Assembly: GCA_035632955.1 (NCBI GenBank) | Contig: DASQFU010000242.1 | Location: 1 to 47,277, forward strand | From: DASQFU01 sp035632955 | GTDB lineage: Bacteria > Eisenbacteria > RBG-16-71-46 | Length of the DNA: 47,277 nucleotides | Reading direction: 5' to 3' | Shown here: piece after piece, positions 24,172 through 32,587 of the stretch | How positions within the stretch are numbered: position 1 is the stretch's first letter | Layout of the letters: every line of letters starts with the position of its first letter | Position numbers and translations under genes: made by a program | The notes under the pieces: model-generated | Database searches by the model: none | Seen by the model: only the letters and a program-made list of their open reading frames with translations | Told to the model about the DNA's origin: nothing

Positions 24172-26124
24172 TTACGTGAGAGTGTCCGCTGACACCGTGG
24201 AGTCGTTCCACGTGGTCACGCCGCGTGGCGAGCGCCCTACCTCAGTTTCGTCCTTCCTCTGTCGAGGGAGCCGCCCCTTGGAATGGGAACGGCTGCGAGC
24301 CACATCGACGATCCTGCAAATGAGATCCTGAAACGTGTAACCGGCTTCCATCCCTGCGCGCACGAACGATCCTTCCGAAGCCAAAACGCCGAGCGTGCGG
24401 ACTTCGGCCACCCAAAGTCCCGCCGACTCTCCCAGGCGCAGGTCGACGCGTGCGTAGTCCCTGCAACCGCAGGCCCGAAAGGCCGCTTGCGCGTACTCAC
24501 GAATCCGTTCGGCGACAGACTCGTCGACGGGCGCCGGGCAGATCTTCGCGCGGCGCTTCAAATCAACCTCCACCAGAGGGAGGCACTCAACGGGATCGTT
24601 GCCGAGGAGCGCCACGCTGATGCGCCTTCCGGTGATGACCTCCTCCACGAAGGCTTCCTGCCGATAACGCCGAACCGTTCGGTTCACCGCCGCCTCGAGT
24701 TGTCGTCGATCCGTGACCATTTTGGGCCTGACCAGGGGTTCGTGGCGCGGCCGAACAGTCACTGGATAGAGCAGGCCTCGGGCTGCACCTCTGGACTTCG
24801 TCAAGAGCCGAAACGCGGGGGTCGGGATCCCAGCCAGCTGCATGAGGACCTTGGCCACGACCGGATCGAAGATCATGGCGTGCCCGAGAGGAGTCGGGCC
24901 GCTGTAGGCGATCCCGGACATTTCGAGCACTGCGGGCACGTGAGTGGTGCGGGCGTCACCTTGGATGCCGTGCGCGAGATTCAGAACCATCCCCTCCAGC
25001 TCACCGGTCGTCGGGTTCAGAGGAAAGAACCTGCGCAGCTCCTTGAGGAGTGACGTATCTCCTTCCACGACAGTGACCCTGTACCCACCACCCCGAAGAA
25101 CGTCGACTATCTTCTGTACCGACCGCAACGCTTGCTGGGGAACCCGTCCCTGACTCTCGGTTTCGATGCGATTGCGTACCACGGCCACGTGGAAGGCGCG
25201 CGAGCGCGAACGCGACCGCGGCAGCAACATCCCGGCGATCTTCTTGTCCCAGTGCTGCAGCCAGCGGAGATCAAGGTACTCCGAAATCATCACGATGGCG
25301 ACGATTTGAGTCAGAACGATCTCGGGGAACCGGAGCATGAAGCTTCGCAGAACTGGCACCTGACAGATCAGCGCCATCAGAAAGGCAAGCAGTATCGTGT
25401 TGACCGCAAGCCACGATGCCGTGATTCCGTCGTCGCGATCGACGGTTCGAGCAATGCCTTCCGCCAGCATCCCCATGACGATCACTGGGAAATAGGCCAT
25501 CCCCCAGGCGAGGTCCGAACGCATCCACGGGCCCACGAGCAATGCTCCGACCATGGTCACCGACACGACACAAAGAATCACGGACACCCTGGCGTAGTAG
25601 GGGAGCCGAATCCGGCGGAGCCAAGGACGCAGGAGCAGGACGGTGACGATCGCGACGGTGATCAGTAAGAGGCTCGCGACGACCCCGCTCTCTTGAAAGG
25701 CAACGGCGATCAGAATCGATCGAAAGCCGAGCACGCGGAGTCCGAACGTCAGACGTGCGAACGCAACCAGCAGCGCGCACGTCGGCACGAACAGGAGATA
25801 GAGAACGTGATCGCGCTCTTGCGGAGGAACGTCACTCAGGGAAAGCAACTGGTTCAGGACGCTTCCGATCCCCCAGAATCCTCCTCCCTCCGGGGTCGTA
25901 AATCCGGGAAGTGCCACCATTCGAAGCGTGATGGCGAGTAGCGGCAGAGCAGCCAGCACCGTCAGGATCGACAGTTCCGCGCGCGAGAGCGTTCCTTTGG
26001 GGCGCAGGATGCCGCCGGTTTCGGCGGTGAGATCGGCTGGGGACGGAGCCGGGCGATAGGGTCCAGCGAGCATTTTGGGCGATGCTCGCGAACGTGACTC
26101 CCGGAGTCGGTCGGATTGTTTCAC
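24172..26124 (-). CDS. Membrane protein: 7TM_transglut-type helices fused to a degenerate D-Ala-D-Ala-ligase-like ATP-grasp domain
   Basis: The product has 650 residues from a GTG start, or 633 from ATG at 26073; neither has a clear Shine-Dalgarno. One hydrophobic helix lies at 51-70. A seven-helix block at about 105-285 (FGLRVLGFRSILIAVAFQES, RIRLPYYARVSVILC) resembles the 7TM module usually fused to inactive transglutaminases. Residues 310-610 form a cytoplasmic ATP-grasp domain of Ddl type (NLAHGIQGDARTTHVPAVLE, FVEEVITGRRISVALLGN, YARVDLRLGE, AEVRTLG). Expected Ddl residues appear changed: the DK motif is Asp420-Pro421, the ATP-binding Lys is Arg458 (TVRPR), the Gly-Ser-Ser loop is absent and the metal-ligand Asn is Arg576. 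Asp561 and Glu574 remain. It is the last gene of the operon, 60 bases after the HlyD gene. Confidence 0.8.
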   Translation of the reverse strand: MKQSDRLRESRSRASPKMLAGPYRPAPSPADLTAETGGILRPKGTLSRAELSILTVLAALPLLAITLRMVALPGFTTPEGGGFWGIGSVLNQLLSLSDVPPQERDHVLYLLFVPTCALLVAFARLTFGLRVLGFRSILIAVAFQESGVVASLLLITVAIVTVLLLRPWLRRIRLPYYARVSVILCVVSVTMVGALLVGPWMRSDLAWGMAYFPVIVMGMLAEGIARTVDRDDGITASWLAVNTILLAFLMALICQVPVLRSFMLRFPEIVLTQIVAIVMISEYLDLRWLQHWDKKIAGMLLPRSRSRSRAFHVAVVRNRIETESQGRVPQQALRSVQKIVDVLRGGGYRVTVVEGDTSLLKELRRFFPLNPTTGELEGMVLNLAHGIQGDARTTHVPAVLEMSGIAYSGPTPLGHAMIFDPVVAKVLMQLAGIPTPAFRLLTKSRGAARGLLYPVTVRPRHEPLVRPKMVTDRRQLEAAVNRTVRRYRQEAFVEEVITGRRISVALLGNDPVECLPLVEVDLKRRAKICPAPVDESVAERIREYAQAAFRACGCRDYARVDLRLGESAGLWVAEVRTLGVLASEGSFVRAGMEAGYTFQDLICRIVDVARSRSHSKGRLPRQRKDETEVGRSPRGVTTWNDSTVSADTLT

Positions 26125-26184
26125 GTCATCGACACCTATGACCGGAGGTCCGTGGACGCCGCTGCTGCGTCGGCGGGATCTGCC

Positions 26185-27246
26185 TCACTCCGGCGCCTTC
26201 TTCCGGATCCCGACCACGGCCGACAGACCCGGAAACAGCCCTTCCGTTTGATCCAATCGAATCCGGACGCCAACCACCGGAGTGGTGCGCATTCTCGCGT
26301 TTCGTGGCTGCGGGACCGCGGTGTCGGGCAGCTCGAAATCCGTCGAGACGCCGATCGCTTCCACGACTCCGCTGAAGTCACGGTTGGCGTTGGATTTGAT
26401 CGTCACTCTCACCTCGTTGCCGACGGCGACGTGCGAAAGCTGGTCCTCATCGACCCACGCTTCCACCCAGACTTCCTTGCCGATCCAAAGGGCAACGATG
26501 GGTTGCCCGACCACGACGGACGCACCGGGTTCGGCGATGCGACGCACCACCCGACCGTCGGCGGGTGCACGGATCAGGGACGCACCCAGGTCGGCCTTGG
26601 CGAGAGTGAGCTCGGCGCGCGCTGCTGCGGCTTCGGCTTGGGCTGCGTTGTAATCGGCGATGGCGGTCCTTTCGAACGCTTCGGCCGTTTGACGCTTGGT
26701 CTGTGACGTGCGTAGGTCGTTCTGAGCGATCACTCCCCTGCTCGCCAGCGATGCAAACTGTTCGTGCCGCGCCTTTGCATCCTCGGTCTCGCTGCGGGCC
26801 GCCGCGATCCGAGCCCTGGCCGATGCCGCGCGCGCCACTGCCTCGGCCAACCGCGACTCCGCTCTCAGCACGCTGGCCTGTAGCTGGCGGTCCTCGAATC
26901 GCGCCAAGATCTGCCCAGCCTGGACGCGCTGACCTGCGTCCGCCTCGACACTCGTCACCACGCCTTGAATCTGAGCGCCGACGTTCGTCATCGAGCCCTT
27001 GACGATCGCATTGCGCGAAACCACGTAGGCCATCCGGTAGCTTGCCCACAGCGCAATCGGCACCGCCAGGACCGCCGCGGCGCCGAGAAGAACAAGAGCG
27101 ACGACGACGCGCCGAACGCGTCGCGGCGGCTTACCCTCCGGCAAAACGCGATAGCGGCCGTCGCGGCGGCGCCGGCGCCGCCTGGGCTCGAGATCCTGAG
27201 AACCCATCGGAGAGGGCACCATCGGGTTACGGCGACTGATCTCCAT
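26185..27246 (-). CDS. HlyD-family membrane-fusion (periplasmic adaptor) protein
   Basis: The 353-residue product has a basic cytoplasmic head (EPRRRRRRRDG), one transmembrane helix (46-68), a split biotinyl-lipoyl domain (IQGVVTSVEADAGQRVQAGQ with SLIRAPADGRVVRRIAEPGA), an alpha-helical coiled-coil hairpin (about 120-220) and a beta-barrel (VWVEAWVDEDQLSHVAVG). This matches EmrA/HlyD-type adaptors that bridge an inner-membrane transporter to the outer membrane. No MFS, ABC or RND partner is encoded beside it; the nearest membrane partner is the 7TM protein downstream. Its ATG lies 2 bases after the stop of the preceding hydrolase gene, so the two are probably translationally coupled. Confidence 0.88.
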   Translation of the reverse strand: MEISRRNPMVPSPMGSQDLEPRRRRRRRDGRYRVLPEGKPPRRVRRVVVALVLLGAAAVLAVPIALWASYRMAYVVSRNAIVKGSMTNVGAQIQGVVTSVEADAGQRVQAGQILARFEDRQLQASVLRAESRLAEAVARAASARARIAAARSETEDAKARHEQFASLASRGVIAQNDLRTSQTKRQTAEAFERTAIADYNAAQAEAAAARAELTLAKADLGASLIRAPADGRVVRRIAEPGASVVVGQPIVALWIGKEVWVEAWVDEDQLSHVAVGNEVRVTIKSNANRDFSGVVEAIGVSTDFELPDTAVPQPRNARMRTTPVVGVRIRLDQTEGLFPGLSAVVGIRKKAPE

Positions 27247-27248
27247 GC

Positions 27249-28289
27249 TCACCGGCGGTCCCCCAGCGTTCGGGAAGATCCGAATAGAGCTTCGAACACT
27301 TTGTCGCCGAGCTTTCCTCGCTCCATGAACTGTTTGAATGAATGCTCGATCCCCGGCACCCGCTCGCAAGTAACGAGCGGAGAGAGGCCGCGTTCTTCCG
27401 CGGCGCGTCTCATCGCTGCCACCCAGTTCTGCGCTCGATCGAGCCTCGTCTTTCCCTGCCGCCGGTCGACGATCGCACTCTGTCTCAAGTGCTCGTCCCC
27501 GGTATCGTTCTCCCCGACGAGCACGGTGATTGGAACCCGCAGAAACTTTTCCGGCTCGAAGCGAACGCTGGGGCGGTCTCGGCTCGGACCCAGTCCATAG
27601 GGATAGGGGGTCCGACGGTCCGGAAACGTATACCAGCCGGCCGCTCCAACCGCCGTTCGTGCGACGCGATCGGGATGAGCGAGTGTGTACCGATGAGCGA
27701 ACTGTGCGCCGCCCGAGAATCCGAACAAATACAGCTTCTTCCCTTCGGCGCCGGTCGAAACCGCGACTTCTTGAATGATCGCATCCAACGTCATGTCGGC
27801 GCGCCGACCCGATGGCTCTCGACCGAGCCATTGGTAGCCCGGATTCCCATCCTTCGTGAAGAATGGCGCCACGAGGACCACTCCGTACTTCTCGGCATAG
27901 GGAGCGAAGAGCATCGCATGCTCTTCGACATTCCTGGAGATGCCATGAACCGTGACGAAAATGGGCGCTCCCTGACCGCCCTGCTTGGACACGTAGACGA
28001 AGTACGCTTGACTCGAATCAGCTTGGAGTGCGCGCCGCATGACCTCCCCTGGTTGCACATCGGAGCTCGGGTCGGCGCCTTGCGCGACCCGCTCGACCGG
28101 CGACGGTTCGGAGGCTCCGCCGTACACCTCGTGAGTTGCGACGGTCACCGTGCAGAGTAGAGAGATCAGACTCCATCCGGTGCCTAGACGCGTCAACTCG
28201 AAGGTGAACCGCTGAGCGGCGCGTACGGCTCGTGGCCCGCGCGACGCATCCATCCATCGATCCCGCGTTACGCCGGCCCGTTCATTCAT
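27249..28289 (-). CDS. Alpha/beta hydrolase (PHB depolymerase/LpqC-like esterase), membrane-anchored or exported, apparently active
   Basis: The 346-residue product has a hydrophobic N-terminal segment (about 36-52, GWSLISLLCTVTVA), so it is probably tethered to or exported across the inner membrane. The fold is that of the esterase-D/LpqC group: PIFVTVHGISRN oxyanion region, nucleophile elbow LFGFSGGAQF (Ser192), acid in VGENDTGDE (Asp262) and histidine in VPGIEHSFKQF (His316), so the triad is intact. It is a clear paralogue of the gene just upstream (shared GGAQFAHRY, AGWYTFP, NWVAAMR-type motifs) and lies 18 bases after it. Confidence 0.82.
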   Translation of the reverse strand: MNERAGVTRDRWMDASRGPRAVRAAQRFTFELTRLGTGWSLISLLCTVTVATHEVYGGASEPSPVERVAQGADPSSDVQPGEVMRRALQADSSQAYFVYVSKQGGQGAPIFVTVHGISRNVEEHAMLFAPYAEKYGVVLVAPFFTKDGNPGYQWLGREPSGRRADMTLDAIIQEVAVSTGAEGKKLYLFGFSGGAQFAHRYTLAHPDRVARTAVGAAGWYTFPDRRTPYPYGLGPSRDRPSVRFEPEKFLRVPITVLVGENDTGDEHLRQSAIVDRRQGKTRLDRAQNWVAAMRRAAEERGLSPLVTCERVPGIEHSFKQFMERGKLGDKVFEALFGSSRTLGDRR

Positions 28290-28307
28290 GGCGTCCGCTT
28301 CGGCTCG

Positions 28308-29165
28308 TCATTGGGTGTGGTCACCGAACAGCGCCGCAAACACCCGTTCCCCGAGCCGGCCCGACGTCATGAGACGCACGAAGGAGTTGTCCCCGGCCGG
28401 AATCGACTCGAATGAGACCAGCGGATCGAGGTTGCGGGATTCGGCCGCCGTGCGCATCGCACCCACCCAGTTTCGTGCTCTTTCGAGACGGTTCCTCCCT
28501 TGTTGCCGGTTTACCCGCTCGGTCCGACGCAGGTTTCCAGTATGCGTGTCCTGTTCCCCGACCATCACTGTCATGGGGATCCGCAGGAACTCCTCGGGAT
28601 CGAAACGCACGTTAGGAAGATCGCGGCTCCTGCGAATGCCATGGGGAAACCGCCGGCGCCGATTCGGAAACGTGTACCACCCCGCGCCCACCACGACCAC
28701 CCGAGCGACTCGGTGCGGGTGCGCCATCGCATAGCGGTGGGCGAACTGCGCGCCACCCGAGTGACCGAACAGATAGATCGGAGTCGCCATGGCGCCGGTC
28801 TGCAACACGACTTCTTCCAGAATGGCCTCGAGGGCCGCGTCGGATCGTGGACCGCGTCCGGATCGTCCGAGTCTCTGGTAGTCCCTATAGTCATCCGCAA
28901 AGAGTGGTGCGACCAGCACGACACCCTGCGCTTCGCAGTAGCTCGAGAACATCGACGCCTGTTCGTGGGCGTTCTGTGCCACGCCGTGCACTGCGACGAA
29001 CAGCGGAGCGTCGACACCGCCGGAGCTCGGGATGTAGACGAAGTATTGCTGCCCCGAAAGATCGCGGCGAACGAGTCTGAGCACCTGCTTTGCGGGCAGG
29101 GAATCCCCATGTCCGTTCGTCTCCGGGAACCGCGTCATCATCTCCGACCCGTGCCGGTCGCTCAT
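28308..29165 (-). CDS. Alpha/beta hydrolase paralogue lacking the catalytic histidine
   Basis: The 285-residue product is collinear with the hydrolase encoded downstream but has no N-terminal hydrophobic segment, so it should be cytoplasmic. The nucleophile elbow is LFGHSGGAQF (Ser136) and the acid region is VGEQDTHTGN (Asp206). At the place of the catalytic His (EHSF in the paralogue) it has DNSF, with Asn260 (codon at 28386-28388). It may therefore be inactive as a hydrolase and act as a binding or regulatory partner, or use another His. Its ATG overlaps the TGA of the preceding NTPase gene by four bases (ATGA), showing tight coupling. Confidence 0.8.
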   Translation of the reverse strand: MSDRHGSEMMTRFPETNGHGDSLPAKQVLRLVRRDLSGQQYFVYIPSSGGVDAPLFVAVHGVAQNAHEQASMFSSYCEAQGVVLVAPLFADDYRDYQRLGRSGRGPRSDAALEAILEEVVLQTGAMATPIYLFGHSGGAQFAHRYAMAHPHRVARVVVVGAGWYTFPNRRRRFPHGIRRSRDLPNVRFDPEEFLRIPMTVMVGEQDTHTGNLRRTERVNRQQGRNRLERARNWVGAMRTAAESRNLDPLVSFESIPAGDNSFVRLMTSGRLGERVFAALFGDHTQ

Positions 29166-30379
29166 CGGAGACCCTCACTCGCAGAAATGGGACGTTCCGA
29201 TCCGTTTCCGAGCTCTGATGGCTGACGCCCGTCTCCGTTTTTGGATTCGGATCCATCCTCCCCTCGCGGCGCTTTTGCTGGCGACGTGGCCGGCTGAGTT
29301 CGCCGTTGGGCCGACGCCAGAATCCCCATGGCCGTCTTCGAACGCGCCAGGTCCTGTCGCGAGAAAATTGGCACCCGGGTTGCCTTCGAAGCTTCCTTGG
29401 TCGACAGGGGGGACGCGGTCAAGATGCCGCTCAGCGCGACGAGCGGAAGCCCGTTGTCCCTGAGCCAGCTTTCACCCGCCAGGGCTCCCATAGCGTCGCT
29501 TGCCGTGAATACAATTCCGCCGACGACCTCCTTGAATACCTTCGTCTTGAGCAATGCCGCTGTTTCGCCCTGCAGCACGCCGTCGGCGATTTCGAGCACG
29601 ATTGCGTCGACCTTCGACTCGATCAGATGAGCGGTCAGCGTCACAAACACACGTTGAACTTCGGCCTGTGAAACGAGGTAAGTGGAGGCTAGTCCAGCGT
29701 CCGTGAAGTCGAGCACCGGATTCGCGCCGGCATCCTTGAGGAGCCACGTGTCGCCGCCCGATCCGGTGCCCGTGATCTTCGCGAAACCAACCCTCAGTCC
29801 GGCCAGCGTCAGCCCTTTCACCAGGAACGCCGCTGTTTGAGTCTTGCCGGAATCCATGGACGTGCCGGCCACCGCAATCGTCGGGCGATGTGCGGGAACG
29901 TGATCGAAGAACGGAAGGGCGTAATCCTTCAGGTTCGCGGGTTTCCCGCTTGGGCCAACGAGCAATGCCACGGGCGTAATCTGCGTCGGTTGCTTTGCCA
30001 GGCTCGCGTGCCAGGAGAGCACCTTGCCAGCGACGCCGCCCGAGGCAACGAGCTGACAAGGACCCAGCGTCTTCGGCACCACCGCTTCGAACTGGTTCGG
30101 TGCATACCGGTTGCCATAGGCCACGACGATCTCGTCGCCGAGGAACAAGCGCTTACGACGACCGTCCGGCAACTGCAGGGCGCTATGAAAGCCGATCTGG
30201 TCGACTCGGGCGAGGAGGAGATCTCCCGGCTTCGGCGTCCACGTGCCCTCAACGAGACTCAATGTCCCACGCACGCGTCGGGTTGTGGAAGCCCAGGCGG
30301 CGCGCCGAAGACGCACCGCGTCGGGGCTCATACTTTCGGCGGACTCATTGGGGGAATCGGAAAGTAGGCGATCGAGCAT
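29162..30379 (-). CDS. P-loop NTPase with N-terminal beta-domain (DUF1611/dethiobiotin-synthetase-like)
   Basis: The 405-residue product has a small beta-rich N-terminal domain (about 40-105: PGDLLLARVDQIGFHSALQL, GDEIVVAYGNRYAP), then a P-loop domain with Walker A GTSMDSGKT (172-180) and a KITGTGSGGDTW loop. Further motifs are DFTDAGLASTY and VLEIADGVLQGETA (acidic strand, 258-273). The Walker A with Ser-Gly-Lys-Thr and the later strands resemble DUF1611 and dethiobiotin-synthetase-type NTPases. DUF1611 members are linked to amide-ligase chemistry, which fits the ATP-grasp gene in this operon. The C-terminal 45 residues are low-complexity and polar. GGAG lies about 8 bases before the ATG. 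It is the first gene of a five-gene operon. Confidence 0.75.
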   Translation of the reverse strand: MLDRLLSDSPNESAESMSPDAVRLRRAAWASTTRRVRGTLSLVEGTWTPKPGDLLLARVDQIGFHSALQLPDGRRKRLFLGDEIVVAYGNRYAPNQFEAVVPKTLGPCQLVASGGVAGKVLSWHASLAKQPTQITPVALLVGPSGKPANLKDYALPFFDHVPAHRPTIAVAGTSMDSGKTQTAAFLVKGLTLAGLRVGFAKITGTGSGGDTWLLKDAGANPVLDFTDAGLASTYLVSQAEVQRVFVTLTAHLIESKVDAIVLEIADGVLQGETAALLKTKVFKEVVGGIVFTASDAMGALAGESWLRDNGLPLVALSGILTASPLSTKEASKATRVPIFSRQDLARSKTAMGILASAQRRTQPATSPAKAPRGEDGSESKNGDGRQPSELGNGSERPISASEGLR

Positions 30380-30571
30380 GGACAGAACTCCGCGGATGCT
30401 TGTCTCGAGGATGCTAGTGTCAGTGCGGATTATTCCGTCACAACGACACGCACGCGTTCCCCGCGGTGCGCGCCATTGATCGGCATTCGACGAGCCGTGA
30501 AAGAATACGTACAAAGGTCTTTCCCGGCAAGACTGTCGGACGGATCGCCGCCGACGCGCGCGCGACCATAC

Positions 30572-30587
30572 AGCAAGTTGCACGCCA
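30572..30587 (-). promoter_or_regulatory. Candidate sigma-54 (-24/-12) promoter for the NTPase operon
   Basis: On the minus strand, TGGCGTGCAACTTGCT matches the RpoN consensus TGGCACG-N4-TTGCW at all positions but two, with the GG and GC doublets at the obligatory spacing. Transcription would begin near 30560, leaving a leader of about 180 bases before the NTPase ATG. No sigma-70 pair stood out in the same 389-base gap (30380-30768), which holds no gene I can support. Confidence 0.55.
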
Positions 30588-30639
30588 CGCCCAGCCAAGT
30601 TGCCGATTTCGATGGCGTGTCGACCGGCACTCGAAAAGT

Positions 30640-30689
30640 GGGAGATATCTCCCCCCCGCGACGATGTGAATTTGATCGTGACATCGTCG
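30640..30689. promoter_or_regulatory. Two inverted repeats upstream of the sigma-54-like site (possible activator sites)
   Basis: A perfect 14-bp palindrome, GGGAGATATCTCCC, occupies 30640-30653. Just beyond it, CGACGATGT (30659-30667) pairs with ACATCGTCG (30681-30689) across 13 bases. Their centres are about 87 and 114 bases upstream of the predicted start point, where enhancer-binding proteins of sigma-54 systems normally bind. Confidence 0.45.
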
Positions 30690-30768
30690 TTAACTGATTT
30701 ACAAAATTCGTTGAACGGTTGCTTATCCATGCCGAGGGAAGACCCGCGCGCGGCGAGCAAAATGGTGT

Positions 30769-32364
30769 CTATATGTACAGCTTGAGCATCGGCCATGCGC
30801 GACCGAGAGACATCCGCGGGCGCCGGGCGATCGACACATCGAGCCCGCGTTCGTAGGGCATCGACCACCGGGAGTTGGTCTGCCCGACGATCTCGATACG
30901 CTCGAAGAACCGTGCGTTGTCCTCCCGATCTCCGCCGATGATGATGAGCACGTCGATCTCTCCCTGGCCCGGACCCCACAGCCAGTAGCTGTTGTGCCCG
31001 CTCACCGCCGGCGGCAGGCGCAGCCGGCGTCCGAGCACGTCGATCGCGCCGGCCTCGCCGTAGTTCTGGCCGAACACGCGGCAGCGCTGCCGTTCCTCCG
31101 GGCTCAGGCGCCAGTAGGCGCGCGCCACGAGCTCGGTCATCTCTGGCCAGCCGAACATGTCCGCGTAGTGTTGCGGCAGCACTCCCATCTCGTGCCGCTC
31201 GTCGGTGCCGGGCGCGAGACCGAGCGCGGATTGGTAGCGGACGAACGACTCGACCGGAAGCACCGGTAGCGCGAACGGCAGCGACACCAGCCCCATCACG
31301 ACGATCAGGATCGCGAGCGCGCGGCGCAGCCACCGCCGAGCGGCTGCGGCCGTGAGGCGTTCGAGACCGACGGCCCCGAGCGCGAGCAACATCGGATAGG
31401 CCACGGCCAGATAGGACGCCCGGGTGCGACCGGAGGCGAGCAGCAGGGTCAGGACGGAGAGGTAAATCCACACGAGCACGCGCCCCCGGCGGCCGGCGCG
31501 CACGAACAATCCGAACGCGATCCCTGCGATCCATACCGGAGCGTTGCCCGGATTCATGCTCAGCACCTGATCCAGCAAGAACTCGAGCGGCGCGATCGGC
31601 TCCATCTTGCGGGCTGCCGCGTTGGTCATGAACTCGAGCGTCGGCCAGCCATGCTGGATCTGCCATAGCACATGAGGCGCGAACATCACGGCGGCCAGAA
31701 GCCCCGCGAGCCACGGCCAGGGTGTTCGCAGCACGCGCCGGTGCGACGTCAGGAGAAGCGCGATCAAGAATCCCCCACCGAGCCAGAGCATGCTGATCTT
31801 GTTGAGCAGACCTATTCCGAAGATCAGACCGAGGCTCGCCCAATGAAGTGGCCGTCCGCTGTCCAGCGCCCGCAGGATCAGCGAGCCGGCGAGCGTCCAG
31901 AGCAGCAGATCGAACGCGTTCATCGAGTAATAGTGGGTCGTGGCGAGCAGCACCGGCGAGAGAAGCACCGACAGTGCGGCGATTCCTTGAGCGAAACGCG
32001 ACCCGCCGAGCTGGCGGGCGATCACTCCGGTGAGGAACACCGTGGCCACGCCGGCCAGAGCGGAGAGGATACGCAGTGCGGGCAACGAATCGCCGAGAAC
32101 GGCGCGAACCAGTGCGAGGAGCGCGATCGACAGCGGCGGATGATCGACATAGCCCCAGTCGAGATGCTCGGTGCTCGCCAGGTAGTACAGCTCATCCCGA
32201 AAATAGCCGTACTGACCGATGGCCAGAAGATGCAGCAGCAGAGTTACCGCCGCCAGCACCCCGAGCGTGCCTGACGCGAGGCGGGTGTCGGGCGGAGCTT
32301 CGATGGACGAGGTCTCTCGTGTACCGGTGGAAACCAAGATCGGCGGCGCCTCACGTATTGGCAT
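30769..32364 (-). CDS. GT39-type (ArnT/PMT-like) membrane glycosyltransferase
   Basis: The 531-residue product is polytopic, with about ten to twelve hydrophobic helices (for example VLAAVTLLLHLLAIG, LLLWTLAGSLILRAL, FLIALLLTS). The first periplasmic loop carries the Asp-Glu pair in YFRDELYYLAS (57-58) and a VDHPPLSI motif, as in GT39 enzymes that move sugars from polyprenyl-phosphate carriers onto lipid or protein acceptors. The C-terminal 150 residues form a soluble domain (RVFGQNYGEAGAIDVLG, DVLIIIGG). The ATG at 32364 is preferred to upstream in-frame starts because the extra residues look non-coding. It ends 389 bases before the NTPase operon and may not belong to it. Confidence 0.87.
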   Translation of the reverse strand: MPIREAPPILVSTGTRETSSIEAPPDTRLASGTLGVLAAVTLLLHLLAIGQYGYFRDELYYLASTEHLDWGYVDHPPLSIALLALVRAVLGDSLPALRILSALAGVATVFLTGVIARQLGGSRFAQGIAALSVLLSPVLLATTHYYSMNAFDLLLWTLAGSLILRALDSGRPLHWASLGLIFGIGLLNKISMLWLGGGFLIALLLTSHRRVLRTPWPWLAGLLAAVMFAPHVLWQIQHGWPTLEFMTNAAARKMEPIAPLEFLLDQVLSMNPGNAPVWIAGIAFGLFVRAGRRGRVLVWIYLSVLTLLLASGRTRASYLAVAYPMLLALGAVGLERLTAAAARRWLRRALAILIVVMGLVSLPFALPVLPVESFVRYQSALGLAPGTDERHEMGVLPQHYADMFGWPEMTELVARAYWRLSPEERQRCRVFGQNYGEAGAIDVLGRRLRLPPAVSGHNSYWLWGPGQGEIDVLIIIGGDREDNARFFERIEIVGQTNSRWSMPYERGLDVSIARRPRMSLGRAWPMLKLYI

Positions 32365-32476
32365 CGGGTGGAAGGCAGTCCACGGACGTGCAACGCATGG
32401 TAGTTCTATCGTCCTCCGTCCCCACCCATTGATCGAGAAACCCGAGCATCGAACGCAATTCCTAGGAGCGGCGGCA

Positions 32477-32492
32477 TGGCATGCGCCCTGCA
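32477..32492 (+). promoter_or_regulatory. Weaker sigma-54-like motif upstream of the stress-protein gene
   Basis: TGGCATGCGCCCTGCA has GG and GC doublets at the correct spacing and 9 of 11 informative positions. It would start transcription near 32503, about 85 bases before the ATG at 32588. A 6-bp inverted repeat (GCCCTG/CAGGGC) overlaps its downstream half. Confidence 0.3.
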
Positions 32493-32587
32493 TTACGTTT
32501 CAGGGCACACCAAACGCGCGCGACCTTTCACGCGCCTCGCCTCCCCTGCGGCGCGGGTTCGCGCCGCTCAACCTGAAGGATGGTCCA

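Noticed and set aside
30380..30780. N-terminal extension of the NTPase or a small gene upstream of it
   Set aside because: The frame is open but shows no codon bias, contains the palindromes and the sigma-54-like site, and the ATG at 30379 has its own Shine-Dalgarno.
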